From Metabacillus bambusae (GTDB lineage: Bacteria; Bacillota; Bacilli; Bacillales; Bacillaceae), in NCBI RefSeq assembly GCF_017497975.1, contig NZ_JAGDEL010000001.1, positions 248,001 through 312,000 on the forward strand: DNA of 64,000 nt, in the 5' to 3' direction. Made by a program: the position numbers and the translations under genes. Below, piece by piece: positions 8,170 to 16,265 of the stretch. A model generated the notes under the pieces. That model was not told where the DNA came from. It saw only the letters and a program-made list of their open reading frames with translations, and did not search any database. Within the stretch, counting starts at the first letter, position 1; the number at the start of each line of letters is the position of its first letter.

Positions 8170-8381
8170 GCCTAGTTCCTCCCAAAAAATGATAAAGAAA
8201 GCCTGTTAATATTGAAACTTCGATAGTGAAGGCGATTGCAATTTGACATTGTGGTAACCTCTTTTGAAATTTGTTTTTTTATAAAGTAACATCATTCACT
8301 CCTACATTCATTATATCAAAAAATTTAAAATGATATAGTAAATTCGACTCAAAAAATGTTTTTTTAACAAATTACCAAGGA

Positions 8382-9089
8382 CTAAAATCCTGTAAAGCCT
8401 CCAAATAATTGAGTTAATAAAATGATAATCGATGTCATTAGATCAAAGAATAGTAATATACCCATTCCTATCATCAAATATCCACCTATTTTCATTATTT
8501 TCAAATTATGCTTTTTAATCCATCCCAGCTTTCCGATGAAGAACGATAAAACTAAGAATGGTACCGCAAACCCTCCTATATAGGCTATCATATAGATCAT
8601 TGCCGAGCTAGGATTTGTTGCAGCTAACCAAATAACTGCAGAAAGAATTGGCCCTGTACATGGAGTCCAACCTGCCGCAAAAGCCATTCCTATTAAGGAA
8701 GAGCCTAAGTATCCTGCAGGACGATTTTTAATTTCAAACCTTCGCTCTTTCATTAGAAATTCAGGTGTAAAAACACCAACAATAACTAACCCGAATACGA
8801 TAATTAAAATGGCACCTATTTGACGAATCAGATCTTGATAATTATGAAAGATCTCTCCAACAAGAGATGTACCAAACCCTAATGCTATAAAAATAGAAGA
8901 AAAACCGATTAAAAAGAATATCGTATGTAATAAACTTCTCTTTTGTAATAGAGCATTTTCCGTTTTTAGTTCCCCAACAGAAACACCTGTTATATAAGAT
9001 AAAAATGCTGGATAAAGTGGTAAACAGCATGGAGAAATAAAAGATAAAAATCCTGCTCCGAATGCTAAAAAAATGTTTATATCTGCCAT
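8382..9089 (-). CDS. ccdA: Cytochrome c biogenesis protein CcdA
   Basis: A six-helix thiol-disulfide transporter of the DsbD/CcdA family that passes electrons from cytoplasmic thioredoxin to extracytoplasmic thioredoxin-like proteins (ResA, StoA), serving cytochrome c maturation and spore development. The redox cysteines are visible: PCCLP at residues 20-24 in helix 1 and TPCTGP around C144 in helix 4. At 235 residues it has the usual family length. Start ATG at 9089 follows GGAGGAGAG. It is the first gene of the ccdA-ccdB-ccdC order and faces ynzD, which is transcribed away from it. Confidence 0.95.
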   Translation of the reverse strand: MADINIFLAFGAGFLSFISPCCLPLYPAFLSYITGVSVGELKTENALLQKRSLLHTIFFLIGFSSIFIALGFGTSLVGEIFHNYQDLIRQIGAILIIVFGLVIVGVFTPEFLMKERRFEIKNRPAGYLGSSLIGMAFAAGWTPCTGPILSAVIWLAATNPSSAMIYMIAYIGGFAVPFLVLSFFIGKLGWIKKHNLKIMKIGGYLMIGMGILLFFDLMTSIIILLTQLFGGFTGF

Positions 9090-9334
9090 GTTACTCTCCT
9101 CCTACACCAGAATGTCTTCTCTATTCTAGCAAATTTAACCTTTATTTATATGTAGGATCTTGTGACATTTTTATGTCAATTCAATAACAATTTACAATTT
9201 CTTCTTTTCGTTCTCCAATTATAACCTTATAATAGATTCAATGTAGTTTCTAGCTTCTCCCTTTGAAACCATTCAATATAAGAGTATAATTCTTAACTAA
9301 TAAAAATAAACATGATTAGAAAGGACAAGTTCTC

Positions 9335-9514
9335 GTGTCTAAACATGAAATGCTTAAACTAATTGAAGAGAAACGAGCTGAGCTTATTGACATTGTCCTA
9401 AAAAACGGGATAAATTCAACAATATCAATACAATTTAGCCAAGAGTTAGATATTTTATTAAATCAGTATATTAAAGATGATATTAAACAAAAAAATCGTG
9501 TCTATTATTCCTGA
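9335..9514 (+). CDS. ynzD: Spo0E-like aspartyl-phosphate phosphatase (YnzD)
   Basis: A 59-residue protein read from GTG at 9335, with AAAGGAC at 9320-9326 as ribosome-binding site. The Spo0E signature SQELD is at residues 35-39, preceded by a first helix (KLIEEKRAELIDIV) and followed by a second (ILLNQYIKDD). Members of this family remove phosphate from Spo0A~P and so delay sporulation. Its position between ccdA and yneF is that of B. subtilis YnzD. It is followed by a clean terminator. Confidence 0.9.
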   Translation: MSKHEMLKLIEEKRAELIDIVLKNGINSTISIQFSQELDILLNQYIKDDIKQKNRVYYS

Positions 9515-9586
9515 GGTTCGTAACTCATCTTTTATATCGAAAATGTCATTAATCAACAATAACAACTAAATCAAATCCAAATAAAA

Positions 9587-9611
9587 AGCACGCTTCTTCG
9601 CGTGCTATTGT
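9587..9611 (+). terminator. Intrinsic terminator of ynzD
   Basis: AGCACGC (9587-9593), a six-base loop and GCGTGCT (9600-9606), followed by ATTGTTTTT. Confidence 0.9.
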
Positions 9612-9730
9612 TTTTCAATGAATGATTACCAATTATTATCTACTAAAAGATTATCTATCAAAACATTTATATAAAAATGTCGGCAAAATATAAAATAAAA
9701 GCCCGAATATTGGGATTTTATTTTAATTGA

Positions 9731-9788
9731 CCATTCATTGCTTTTAACATTTGATTGATTTTCTTTTGGGAAGGTTTCATACCCATTT
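9731..9788 (-). repeat. Displaced duplicate of the yneF 3' end (attachment-site-like repeat)
   Basis: Bases 9740-9788 are identical over 49 positions to 11792-11840 inside yneF, and the preceding CCATTCAT is shared too, with one mismatch between. Read on the reverse strand it encodes the C-terminal [19 protein letters not shown] and a stop, as yneF does. It lies about 2.05 kb from the intact gene, consistent with integration at the gene's 3' end. Confidence 0.85.
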
Positions 9789-9976
9789 ACTTCAAATGCT
9801 TGACATATAAAGGTTTCTTACATTTCCGTCCACTTTTCCATTTAAGAAAAACATACCATATAGTTATACTATTTGTCTATATAAAAAGGTAGAATTCTAA
9901 AAATACTGGTTAATTCTTCTGATTTAACTCTAATCAATTCAGGTAAAAAAAATGTACGAGGAACTAAAGCAAAAAG

Positions 9977-10006
9977 AACCCACTAAGGAATAGTCCAAAG
10001 TGGGTT
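9977..10006 (-). terminator. Intrinsic terminator of the DUF2690 gene
   Basis: AACCCACT (9977-9984) and AGTGGGTT (9999-10006) form a stem; the reverse strand continues into CTTTTTGC. It is 30 bp past the stop of the 10037 gene. Confidence 0.85.
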
Positions 10007-10036
10007 TATTTTATTTAATTTATTATTTATAACATT

Positions 10037-10525
10037 TTAATAACGACCAGTGTTCGCAGATTGAATGAGAGCCCCACTTGAAGAATAAATACCAGCTTTG
10101 GCTAGAGCATTATACGGATCTTTATCCCATAATTGAGCAGTATAACAGGAGGTCTGACCCTTCATGATCCATCCGTTACCACCAGAATTGGCACAACTTG
10201 CAAAACCTCTCTTTGTAGTGCCATTATAACTATCAATCCAAACATTCGCATAATAATCGTACGGAGCAGCCGAATAAAACTTTAAGTAACCCCAAGCCGT
10301 ATGACAATACGCACTTCCTTTTAACTGTACATATCCAATTTTCACACCGTTTTTATAGATATATTCTGTTTCATAGGTGATTGGACTTTTATATGCACAA
10401 CCTGTTGAGTAAGGATCTGTATAATCATAACTAAGTGCAGAAGCTTTATCAATTGGCGCAATCGCAAAAAACAGACCCATAATAATAGTAAATACTATAC
10501 CAATATTAAATAATTTTTTCATCAT
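10037..10525 (-). CDS. Secreted DUF2690 family protein (YjfA-like)
   Basis: A 162-residue protein with a typical signal peptide: MMKKLF, a hydrophobic core to about residue 24, and an A-S-A cleavage region near residue 30. The mature part has four cysteines (TGCAY, YCHTA, ASCAN, TSCYT), probably two disulfides, and the KNGVKIGYVQLKGSAYC strand pattern of DUF2690 proteins. The biochemical role is not known to me. ATGATG at 10525 follows GGGAGGGATG. It has its own terminator and lies inside the segment bounded by the two copies of the yneF tail, so it is probably cargo of a former integrative element. Confidence 0.8.
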   Translation of the reverse strand: MMKKLFNIGIVFTIIMGLFFAIAPIDKASALSYDYTDPYSTGCAYKSPITYETEYIYKNGVKIGYVQLKGSAYCHTAWGYLKFYSAAPYDYYANVWIDSYNGTTKRGFASCANSGGNGWIMKGQTSCYTAQLWDKDPYNALAKAGIYSSSGALIQSANTGRY

Positions 10526-10671
10526 AACATCCCTCCTTCCCTTCTTCTAAACTTTACCATGTAAAAATTTGTATTTCTATGTACCATGGAATCATTTACC
10601 ATCTACATAAATACTACCGTTTTTGGCTAACTACTAAGTTAAGAAGTACCTTATGAATTAATTTTTTATTT

Positions 10672-10716
10672 AAACACAGAAAAACATTGAGTAAAATTCA
10701 CTGTTTTTCTGTGTTT
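10672..10716. terminator. Perfect 15-bp hairpin
   Basis: AAACACAGAAAAACA (10672-10686) and TGTTTTTCTGTGTTT (10702-10716) are fully complementary, followed by AATATTT. The orientation and the gene it serves are unclear; 10526-10671 holds nothing recognisable. Confidence 0.6.
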
Positions 10717-10769
10717 AATATTTAATAAGGATAATTTTGCTTATGTTGTAATTTATGTTGTTATCCTCT

Positions 10770-10905
10770 TTATAAATCTATTTTAGTTAAAACTTGGTAA
10801 TGCAATCTTGCTCGATCACACCACTCATCCAGCTTCTTTTTACGTTTCTCAGACGATGAATAATAAACAATAGTATGGGTTCCGTGATTAACGAATCACT
10901 TTTCC
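10770..10905 (-). pseudogene. Unidentified coding remnant
   Basis: The reverse strand reads HGTHTIVYYSSSEKRKKK then LDEWCDRARLHYQVLTK and a stop at 10770-10772, a plausible protein C terminus with no start or upstream continuation in frame. Family not recognised; it may be part of the decayed element. Confidence 0.3.
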
Positions 10906-10980
10906 ATATAAATCTGTTACTGTCATTAATCATTACTCATGAGTTTCCCCCTTCTTAAAATTGAGCATAAAAAAGAGTCC

Positions 10981-11228
10981 CTACAATTCAAGGACTCTAC
11001 CACGAATCATAAATTGAATATCCGTGTATTTATGATTAGATTCCCAACGCCCATTTCAACGTTTATAGTTTCGTACTCTTGAATCATAACAAAAATGTCA
11101 TCGCCCTCAATTTCGTATTTACCAGGTGTTATGAATTCAAGTCGTTATCAATAAGAAATTGAAGTACTTTTTTTACAAGGATGCAGTCCATAATATATTT
11201 CAGCATTTGAAAGTTTGTTGATAATCAA
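10981..11228 (-). pseudogene. Degraded YhcH/YjgK/YiaL family gene
   Basis: Three reading frames in order give pieces of one protein: MIINKLSNAEIYYGLHP from TTG at 11228 (with GGGAGAT before it), then TPGKYEIEGDDIFVMIQEYE, then RWESNHKYTDIQFMIRG. These are in the order and spacing of YhcH/YiaL (DUF386) proteins, cupin-like enzymes linked to sialic acid and sugar use. At least two frameshifts or stops and a missing C-terminal half make it nonfunctional. A GAGTCC/GGACTC terminator-like hairpin follows on the reverse strand. Confidence 0.75.
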
Positions 11229-11279
11229 TGTTATCTCCCATTTATTTCTTTATAAAATCACTTATGTTTACCATATTTA

Positions 11280-11575
11280 TTAGAAAATTATTAATGAACT
11301 AGAAGATATTGCCTTTTCTAATAACTGTGCATCACTCATAGATTGTAAATATCTAACGTAGATACCTTTTTATACAATGAAACAATATTTTGTGGCAGAA
11401 ACCCTGTTTTTTGTTTATTTCTAATATAGGAATTTAGTTCATGAACAGTAATACTTTCTAATTCTGTAATTGCTTTTTTCTCAATTAGAATAATCTGTTT
11501 TAACTCTTGACGTTTGTTTTGTTTAACATAGTATTTCTTAGTAAAGTCCTTTGCAAAACAATGATTTAGATATTC
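11280..11575 (-). pseudogene. Tyrosine recombinase (integrase) N-terminal remnant
   Basis: The reverse strand encodes KRQELKQIILIEKKAI, then ITVHELNSYIRNKQKTGFLP and QNIVSLYKKV, the pattern of the SAM-like core-binding domain of phage/ICE integrases; a further piece RYLQSMSDAQLLEKAI is in another frame. No catalytic domain remains. It sits about 195 bp from the intact yneF 3' end, the usual place for the integrase of an element inserted at a gene's 3' end. Confidence 0.55.
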
Positions 11576-11594
11576 CTATATTACATTTTCTTAT

Positions 11595-11643
11595 AAAAAA
11601 ACCACCTTCGCTGCTGAATCTTTCAACAGAAAAAGTGGTTTTG
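11595..11643 (-). terminator. Terminator-like hairpin downstream of yneF
   Basis: AAAACCACCTT and AAGTGGTTTT pair around a loop with one bulged base; on the reverse strand the structure ends in a T-tract. It is about 130 bp past the yneF stop. Confidence 0.6.
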
Positions 11644-11769
11644 AGTTTGTTATAAGAAAGATTAAGCAATTTTTATGTAAAATCCAATGCAGGATAAACT
11701 CACCTTAGTAATTTAAGTAGTTAAACTCATTGTATAAATTGCTTAAAACCTTATTATATCAAGCGTTAT

Positions 11770-11988
11770 TTATTTCATTTGGCCATTCATCGCTTTTAAC
11801 ATTTGATTGATTTTCTTTTGGGAAGGTTTCATACCCATTTGCATCATCATCATTTTTAACATTTGTTCGTTGATTGGTGGATTTTTCTTTAGGTAAGTCA
11901 TCATGTATTTACGCGCAATGAAAAATCCTAGTGCAACTCCAGCAAGTAGTGCTAGAATGCCTACTAGAATAACAACCCATAATTCCAT
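11770..11988 (-). CDS. yneF: YneF, UPF0154 family small membrane protein
   Basis: A 72-residue protein with one N-terminal membrane helix (about residues 4-24, [20 protein letters not shown]) followed by the conserved basic tail [20 protein letters not shown] and [20 protein letters not shown]. This is the UPF0154/YneF pattern; its function is unknown. Start ATG follows GGAGGAAAAA. It stands between sirA and ynzD as in B. subtilis. Its last 49 bases or so are duplicated at 9740-9788, which marks the 3' end as the target of a former integrative element. The reading frame itself is intact. Confidence 0.9.
   Translation of the reverse strand: MELWVVILVGILALLAGVALGFFIARKYMMTYLKKNPPINEQMLKMMMMQMGMKPSQKKINQMLKAMNGQMK
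11783..11840 (-). repeat. Attachment-site-like repeat, copy inside yneF
   Basis: The perfect 49-bp match to 9740-9788 spans 11792-11840 and extends with one mismatch to 11783. It is the partner of the displaced tail copy. Confidence 0.85.
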
Positions 11989-12073
11989 TATTTTTCCTCC
12001 TTCGTGTTGTCTATCTTACAGTGTACTAAACCCTACGATATTATACAACATTTGTACTATAATTTCTTCACTT

Positions 12074-12523
12074 TTAACCAAAATTTCTTTCTTTTATAGG
12101 ATTTAACCAACCATATCTTTCCCCATGTAAATCCATTGCTAAAAAACACGGATCAAATTTTCTTAAAACTTCAAAGAAAATCGTTTCTGCCTCATAGCTT
12201 CCATCTGAGGTAAGCTCTAAATGACGGTCTTTTACAATTAAAGTAGCATTCCCTCGATTAGCCTTAAGTTCGATCTTATGTATATGGTGAATATTTTGAT
12301 AATCCGCACGGTTTGATAAGTGAGTACCAAGTAGTTGATGTATAAATAATGAAGGAATAGGCTTAGTAATATAATTAATTTGTCTTTCAAGTGTAGCCAC
12401 ATGATTTGAGCGTACCGTAGTCCAGTGAAAGTCCTGAAACAGGTGATAAATTTTAGACTCCCGACCAAAGTAGTGACTAGCAAATTCTTCTTCTATTAAG
12501 TAAATATAATAGTGTCTCACCAT
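12074..12523 (-). CDS. sirA: Sporulation inhibitor of replication SirA
   Basis: A 149-residue protein starting MVRHYYIYLIEEEFASHYFG and continuing with KIYHLFQDF and QINYITKPIPSLFIH, the SirA (YneE) pattern. SirA binds domain I of DnaA at the onset of sporulation and blocks new rounds of replication, keeping chromosome copy number at two. It is transcribed under Spo0A control in B. subtilis. Start ATG at 12523 is preceded by GAGGAG. It lies between yneF and ynzC in the B. subtilis order, but without tkt next to it. Confidence 0.92.
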   Translation of the reverse strand: MVRHYYIYLIEEEFASHYFGRESKIYHLFQDFHWTTVRSNHVATLERQINYITKPIPSLFIHQLLGTHLSNRADYQNIHHIHKIELKANRGNATLIVKDRHLELTSDGSYEAETIFFEVLRKFDPCFLAMDLHGERYGWLNPIKERNFG

Positions 12524-12923
12524 TTCACTCCTCCTCTATCATCTATTTCTATTATTATAAAAGATCATCAAAGCAAGAATTGTCTTAAGACGGAGAAAGA
12601 AGCCACTATTTTTGTCGAAGAGTTTAACATTTTTTTATTTATATTAATAGAGTTAAGCAGTGAAAGATTTTAAGCTTTTTAATTAATGGATATAAGCTTT
12701 AAACTCAAGCATTTAGACGCTCTACTGTGAAGCCATACCTAACCTAATATCTTTTCCTCTCTGGTGCAAAAGCTCCATAAAGTCTTCAGAAACCATACAG
12801 CATGATGAAAAATATAACGTATGATTAAGTCTTTATTATAAGTAACAAAGGTTTTACCTTCGTATTTTTCCTTTATTAAAAATTTATGAATAAAAAAAGA
12901 ATAAATCATTAAGATCTATTCTT
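12524..12923. other. Gene-less stretch where tkt is normally found
   Basis: About 400 bp with no credible gene. On the reverse strand near 12725-12800 a short segment reads MVSEDFMELLHQRGKD then stops, too short to assign. In B. subtilis the transketolase gene tkt lies here; no fragment of it is recognisable. Confidence 0.6.
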
Positions 12924-13160
12924 CTAATGTAGATTAAACTTCTTCTCATCTTTTAATTTTTGTGGGGTTACATCATTTCCATTTGGATCAACAACTGTTA
13001 CACCTTTTAACGTATTTTTCATTGATGAACGAAAAGCTTGTAAGTATTGTTGACGTAAAGATTGTTGTTCTTCTTGTTCTTTTGTTGTTAAACCTTCTGA
13101 TTTTGATTTGTTTGATAATTCATTTATTCGATCAATTTTTTCTTTAGGTAACATAGTCAT
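12924..13160 (-). CDS. ynzC: DUF896 domain protein YnzC
   Basis: A 78-residue helical protein: MTMLPKEKIDRINELSNKSK, then EGLTTKEQEEQQSLRQQYLQ and the tail VVDPNGNDVTPQKL, matching YnzC/DUF896. In B. subtilis ynzC follows yneA-yneB and is part of the same SOS-induced transcript; the protein's own role is unknown. ATG at 13160 is chosen over the upstream in-frame start because AAAGGAG lies six bases before it. It is 226 bp downstream of yneB, a wider gap than in B. subtilis. Confidence 0.92.
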   Translation of the reverse strand: MTMLPKEKIDRINELSNKSKSEGLTTKEQEEQQSLRQQYLQAFRSSMKNTLKGVTVVDPNGNDVTPQKLKDEKKFNLH

Positions 13161-13386
13161 TTCATTCTCCTTTCGGCCTGCATGTATATTAGTCAACCAA
13201 CTCGATCTTTTTAGGTAAATCATCCACAAATAAGTCCTCATGTTAATCTTAAAAATAAAATTAAATAGAGTTCCATTAACAATGTAAAATCGTGATTAAC
13301 ATACATGTCATATTACTAAAAGAAGACATAAATGACAACTCCTATGCAACCTATAGAAGAGAAATCATATAATCAATTACTGTTTG

Positions 13387-14049
<663 letters not shown>

Positions 14050-14126
14050 TCACCCTAGCTAATAAAATCGTATTATTTCTATTGTATAAGAATGTATAAG
14101 AAAAAAGCAGCAACTACATAGACTTC

Positions 14127-14438
14127 CTATTCACTAGCAATCTGTTCAAATTGATATAATTGTTCTTTCTCTACTGGTACAAAAACTAAATCACCTGGTT
14201 TAATAACACTTGAATGAATTTTATTTTTATCTTGCACCCATTTAACAAAGTCTTGCTTTGTTATGTTAGCATTTTCGTGGAATTGTTCAGCAATACTCCA
14301 TAAGCTATCCCCTTCTTCAATTTCTACTTGATGAAAGTTTTCTAAATTTTCATTTGTCCCAGTATATGAAATAGCTCCTGTAACAGCTATTACCACAGCA
14401 AAGAAAGATAGGATATATAATATTGTTTCTTTTTTCAA
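14127..14438 (-). CDS. yneA: SOS cell division suppressor YneA (LysM)
   Basis: A 103-residue membrane-anchored protein: one N-terminal helix (about residues 6-25) and an extracellular LysM domain (VEIEEGDSLWSIAEQF through PGDLVFVPV) that binds peptidoglycan. YneA delays septation when DNA is damaged. TTG at 14438 is chosen because GAGGTG precedes it and because the resulting N terminus (MKKET) agrees with B. subtilis YneA. It is divergent from lexA, and its promoter carries a LexA box between the -35 and -10 elements. Confidence 0.93.
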   Translation of the reverse strand: MKKETILYILSFFAVVIAVTGAISYTGTNENLENFHQVEIEEGDSLWSIAEQFHENANITKQDFVKWVQDKNKIHSSVIKPGDLVFVPVEKEQLYQFEQIASE

Positions 14439-14453
14439 TTTTATCACCTCATA

Positions 14454-14467
14454 AGAATATTTGTTCG
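14454..14467. promoter_or_regulatory. LexA (DinR) box 1
   Basis: Reverse strand CGAACAAATATTCT, close to the Bacillus LexA consensus CGAACRNRYGTTYC. It lies just upstream of the yneA coding region, downstream of its promoter. Confidence 0.65.
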
Positions 14468-14480
14468 TATTTATGATTAA

Positions 14481-14509
14481 AGTATAATACGAACAAACAT
14501 TCTAGTCAA
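14481..14509 (-). promoter_or_regulatory. Sigma-A promoter of yneA
   Basis: On the reverse strand TTGACT (14509-14504), 17-bp spacer, TATACT (14486-14481). LexA box 2 fills most of the spacer, so LexA binding would exclude RNA polymerase. Confidence 0.8.
14490..14503. promoter_or_regulatory. LexA box 2 (yneA operator)
   Basis: CGAACAAACATTCT, matching the LexA consensus with small deviations in the right half. It lies within the yneA promoter spacer. Confidence 0.75.
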
Positions 14510-14518
14510 CTGTTTTCT

Positions 14519-14532
14519 CGAACTTATGTTTG
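14519..14532. promoter_or_regulatory. LexA box 3 (lexA operator)
   Basis: CGAACTTATGTTTG, overlapping the first three bases of the lexA -35 element. It fits LexA autoregulation. Confidence 0.75.
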
Positions 14533-14558
14533 TATTAATAGGTAAATGATGCTATAAT
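14530..14558 (+). promoter_or_regulatory. Sigma-A promoter of lexA
   Basis: TTGTAT (14530-14535), 17-bp spacer, TATAAT (14553-14558), 36 bp upstream of the chosen lexA ATG. Confidence 0.85.
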
Positions 14559-14594
14559 AAACATATATTACAGGAATCCGAGGTGTCACAAAGG

Positions 14595-15218
14595 ATGACG
14601 AAACTATCAAAAAGACAACAAGATATATTAAGTTTTATAAAAGATGAAGTTCAAAAGAAAGGCTATCCGCCGTCTGTAAGAGAAATAGGCGAAGCTGTAG
14701 GCCTTGCATCCAGCTCTACTGTTCATGGTCACTTAGCTAGATTAGAATCAAAAGGATTGATTCGTCGTGATCCAACTAAACCAAGAGCAATAGAAATCTT
14801 GGAAGAGGAAGAAACTCTTCATATTCCTAGAAGTAAAGTTGTAAACGTGCCGGTGATTGGTAAGGTAACGGCGGGTTTACCTATTACTGCAATTGAGAAT
14901 GTTGAAGAATATTTCCCACTCCCTGATCGGTATGTTAATGACGAGGAACATGTTTTTATGCTAGAAATTATGGGTGAAAGTATGATAGAAGCTGGTATCC
15001 TAGATGGAGACATGGTCATTGTAAGACAGCAGCAGACTGCTAATAATGGTGATATTGTTGTTGCAATGACCGAGGAAGATGAAGCAACCTGTAAGAGATT
15101 CTTTAAAGAAAAGGATTATATTCGTTTACAGCCAGAAAACTCTACTATGGATCCTATTATTTTACGCAATGTTAGTATTTTAGGAAAAGTAATTGGTGTT
15201 TATCGGACGATCCATTAA
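14595..15218 (+). CDS. lexA: SOS repressor LexA (DinR)
   Basis: A 207-residue repressor of normal length. The winged HTH is residues 1-65 ([20 protein letters not shown]). The self-cleavage site is A93-G94 in VTAGLP; the catalytic dyad is S129 (GESM) and K167 (TCKRFF). RecA filaments trigger cleavage and release of SOS genes. ATG at 14595 is preferred to the in-frame GTG at 14583 because GAGGTG then acts as ribosome-binding site and MTKLSKRQ is the usual N terminus. It is divergent from the yneA operon, with shared operators, and ends in a strong terminator. Confidence 0.97.
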   Translation: MTKLSKRQQDILSFIKDEVQKKGYPPSVREIGEAVGLASSSTVHGHLARLESKGLIRRDPTKPRAIEILEEEETLHIPRSKVVNVPVIGKVTAGLPITAIENVEEYFPLPDRYVNDEEHVFMLEIMGESMIEAGILDGDMVIVRQQQTANNGDIVVAMTEEDEATCKRFFKEKDYIRLQPENSTMDPIILRNVSILGKVIGVYRTIH

Positions 15219-15220
15219 AT

Positions 15221-15246
15221 AGCTTACCAATTGGTAAGCTTTTTTC
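15221..15246 (+). terminator. Intrinsic terminator of lexA
   Basis: AGCTTACCAATTGGTAAGCT (15221-15240) is a perfect palindrome followed by six T residues. Confidence 0.92.
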
Positions 15247-15521
15247 ATATACTCTGAGATAAAAGTTACATCGTCTTTATCTAAAAATTATTCAATTAAA
15301 AACTACTAAAAAAAGTATGCTTTTTTATAAGTGGAATCACCGATTTGAAAACTTTCTAGTACATGGAGAAAACAATCTCATGTACTGATGAATTTACAAG
15401 AACAGATGTTAACTCAAAAACCCCTTAATACAAATTGTGAACTATAACCTTATTTTTGGACACTACTAAAAAACTAGTTAAGCAGTTAGTATATGACCCG
15501 GTATTGACGGGGTTATATAAG

Positions 15522-15719
15522 CTACTCCACACCCGAGTTCTTTTTAGTCCTTCTTAATAATTGAATTGTTTTCTCCTATCCCCCCTCTTTAATTTTGAGA
15601 CCACAATTAGCAACAATTTTTTGTATCTTATCTTCATTGTTACTAATATTTTCGTATTTGAATTTTAAGTAAAGTAAAAATGATCCCATTGCAGCACTAC
15701 AAGCAAATTCTATAAACAT
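15522..15719 (-). pseudogene. N-terminal remnant of an ICE-type FtsK/SpoIIIE-like protein
   Basis: From ATG at 15719 (after GAGGTGGT) the reverse strand reads MFIEFACSAAMGSFLLYL, then NEDKIQKIVANCGLKIKEGG, an in-frame stop at 15576-15578, and continues in the same frame as EKTIQLLRRTKKNSGVE before a second stop. The pattern (membrane helix, DKIQKI.ANCGL, TIQLLRRT) is that of the FtsK/SpoIIIE ATPases of Bacillus conjugative elements. The ATPase domain is gone. Assignment is from sequence memory. Confidence 0.6.
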
Positions 15720-16140
15720 AACCACCACCTCTTCCCTTTAATATCCATAGGATAATCCATTAGAAAACGAATTGATAAATAAGCTATACTTTTTGTTTTA
15801 AGATGGATAGTTAGTTCGTTTTATTATACGGCACTCTTATTTCATTCCGACTTCCTTAACGAATAAAGAAAAAGAAGGGTTTTATAATAAACTGGCGAAG
15901 CAAGAGATTAGTTATTTAGAATATTCAGTTGGTGAGTAGTTTATCTATATCATTAAAGTTGAGGATTATGTAATGTTTTCTATAGTCAAAGGTGGAATAT
16001 CAGAATTATTTTTAATAAAGAAAGTGTTGATGAGAAGATAAAAACATTAAACGAGTGTAACAATCTAAATACATATGATTGAAATCCAATTGACTGTACA
16101 TAGGATGCTAATTGAATATCGTAGTTATGAATAAAAAAAT
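15720..16140. other. Gene-less stretch with scrambled coding traces
   Basis: On the forward strand around 15870-16020, short pieces read KEGFYNKLAKQEISYLEYSV and VEDYVMFSIVKGGISELFL, separated by stops. They look like decayed coding sequence but match no family I recognise. Otherwise nothing is visible. Confidence 0.3.
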
Positions 16141-16168
16141 AACCCTCTCTGACGGATTAGAGAGGGTT
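16141..16168 (-). terminator. Intrinsic terminator of the acyltransferase gene
   Basis: AACCCTCTCT (16141-16150) and AGAGAGGGTT (16159-16168) form a 10-bp stem; the reverse strand continues ATTTTTTTA. It is about 100 bp past the acyltransferase stop. Confidence 0.85.
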
Positions 16169-16265
16169 ACAATCATAAAAGCGAAACCGAGTTCTATTAT
16201 GATTTATCATTAAATTGCAAATATGAAGATTTTAGTTCAACCTTTGTTAAGTGTTAAAATTAAAT

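Noticed and set aside
15247-15521. Continuation of the FtsK remnant
   Set aside because: No further family motif could be read in any frame, so the pseudogene was not extended.
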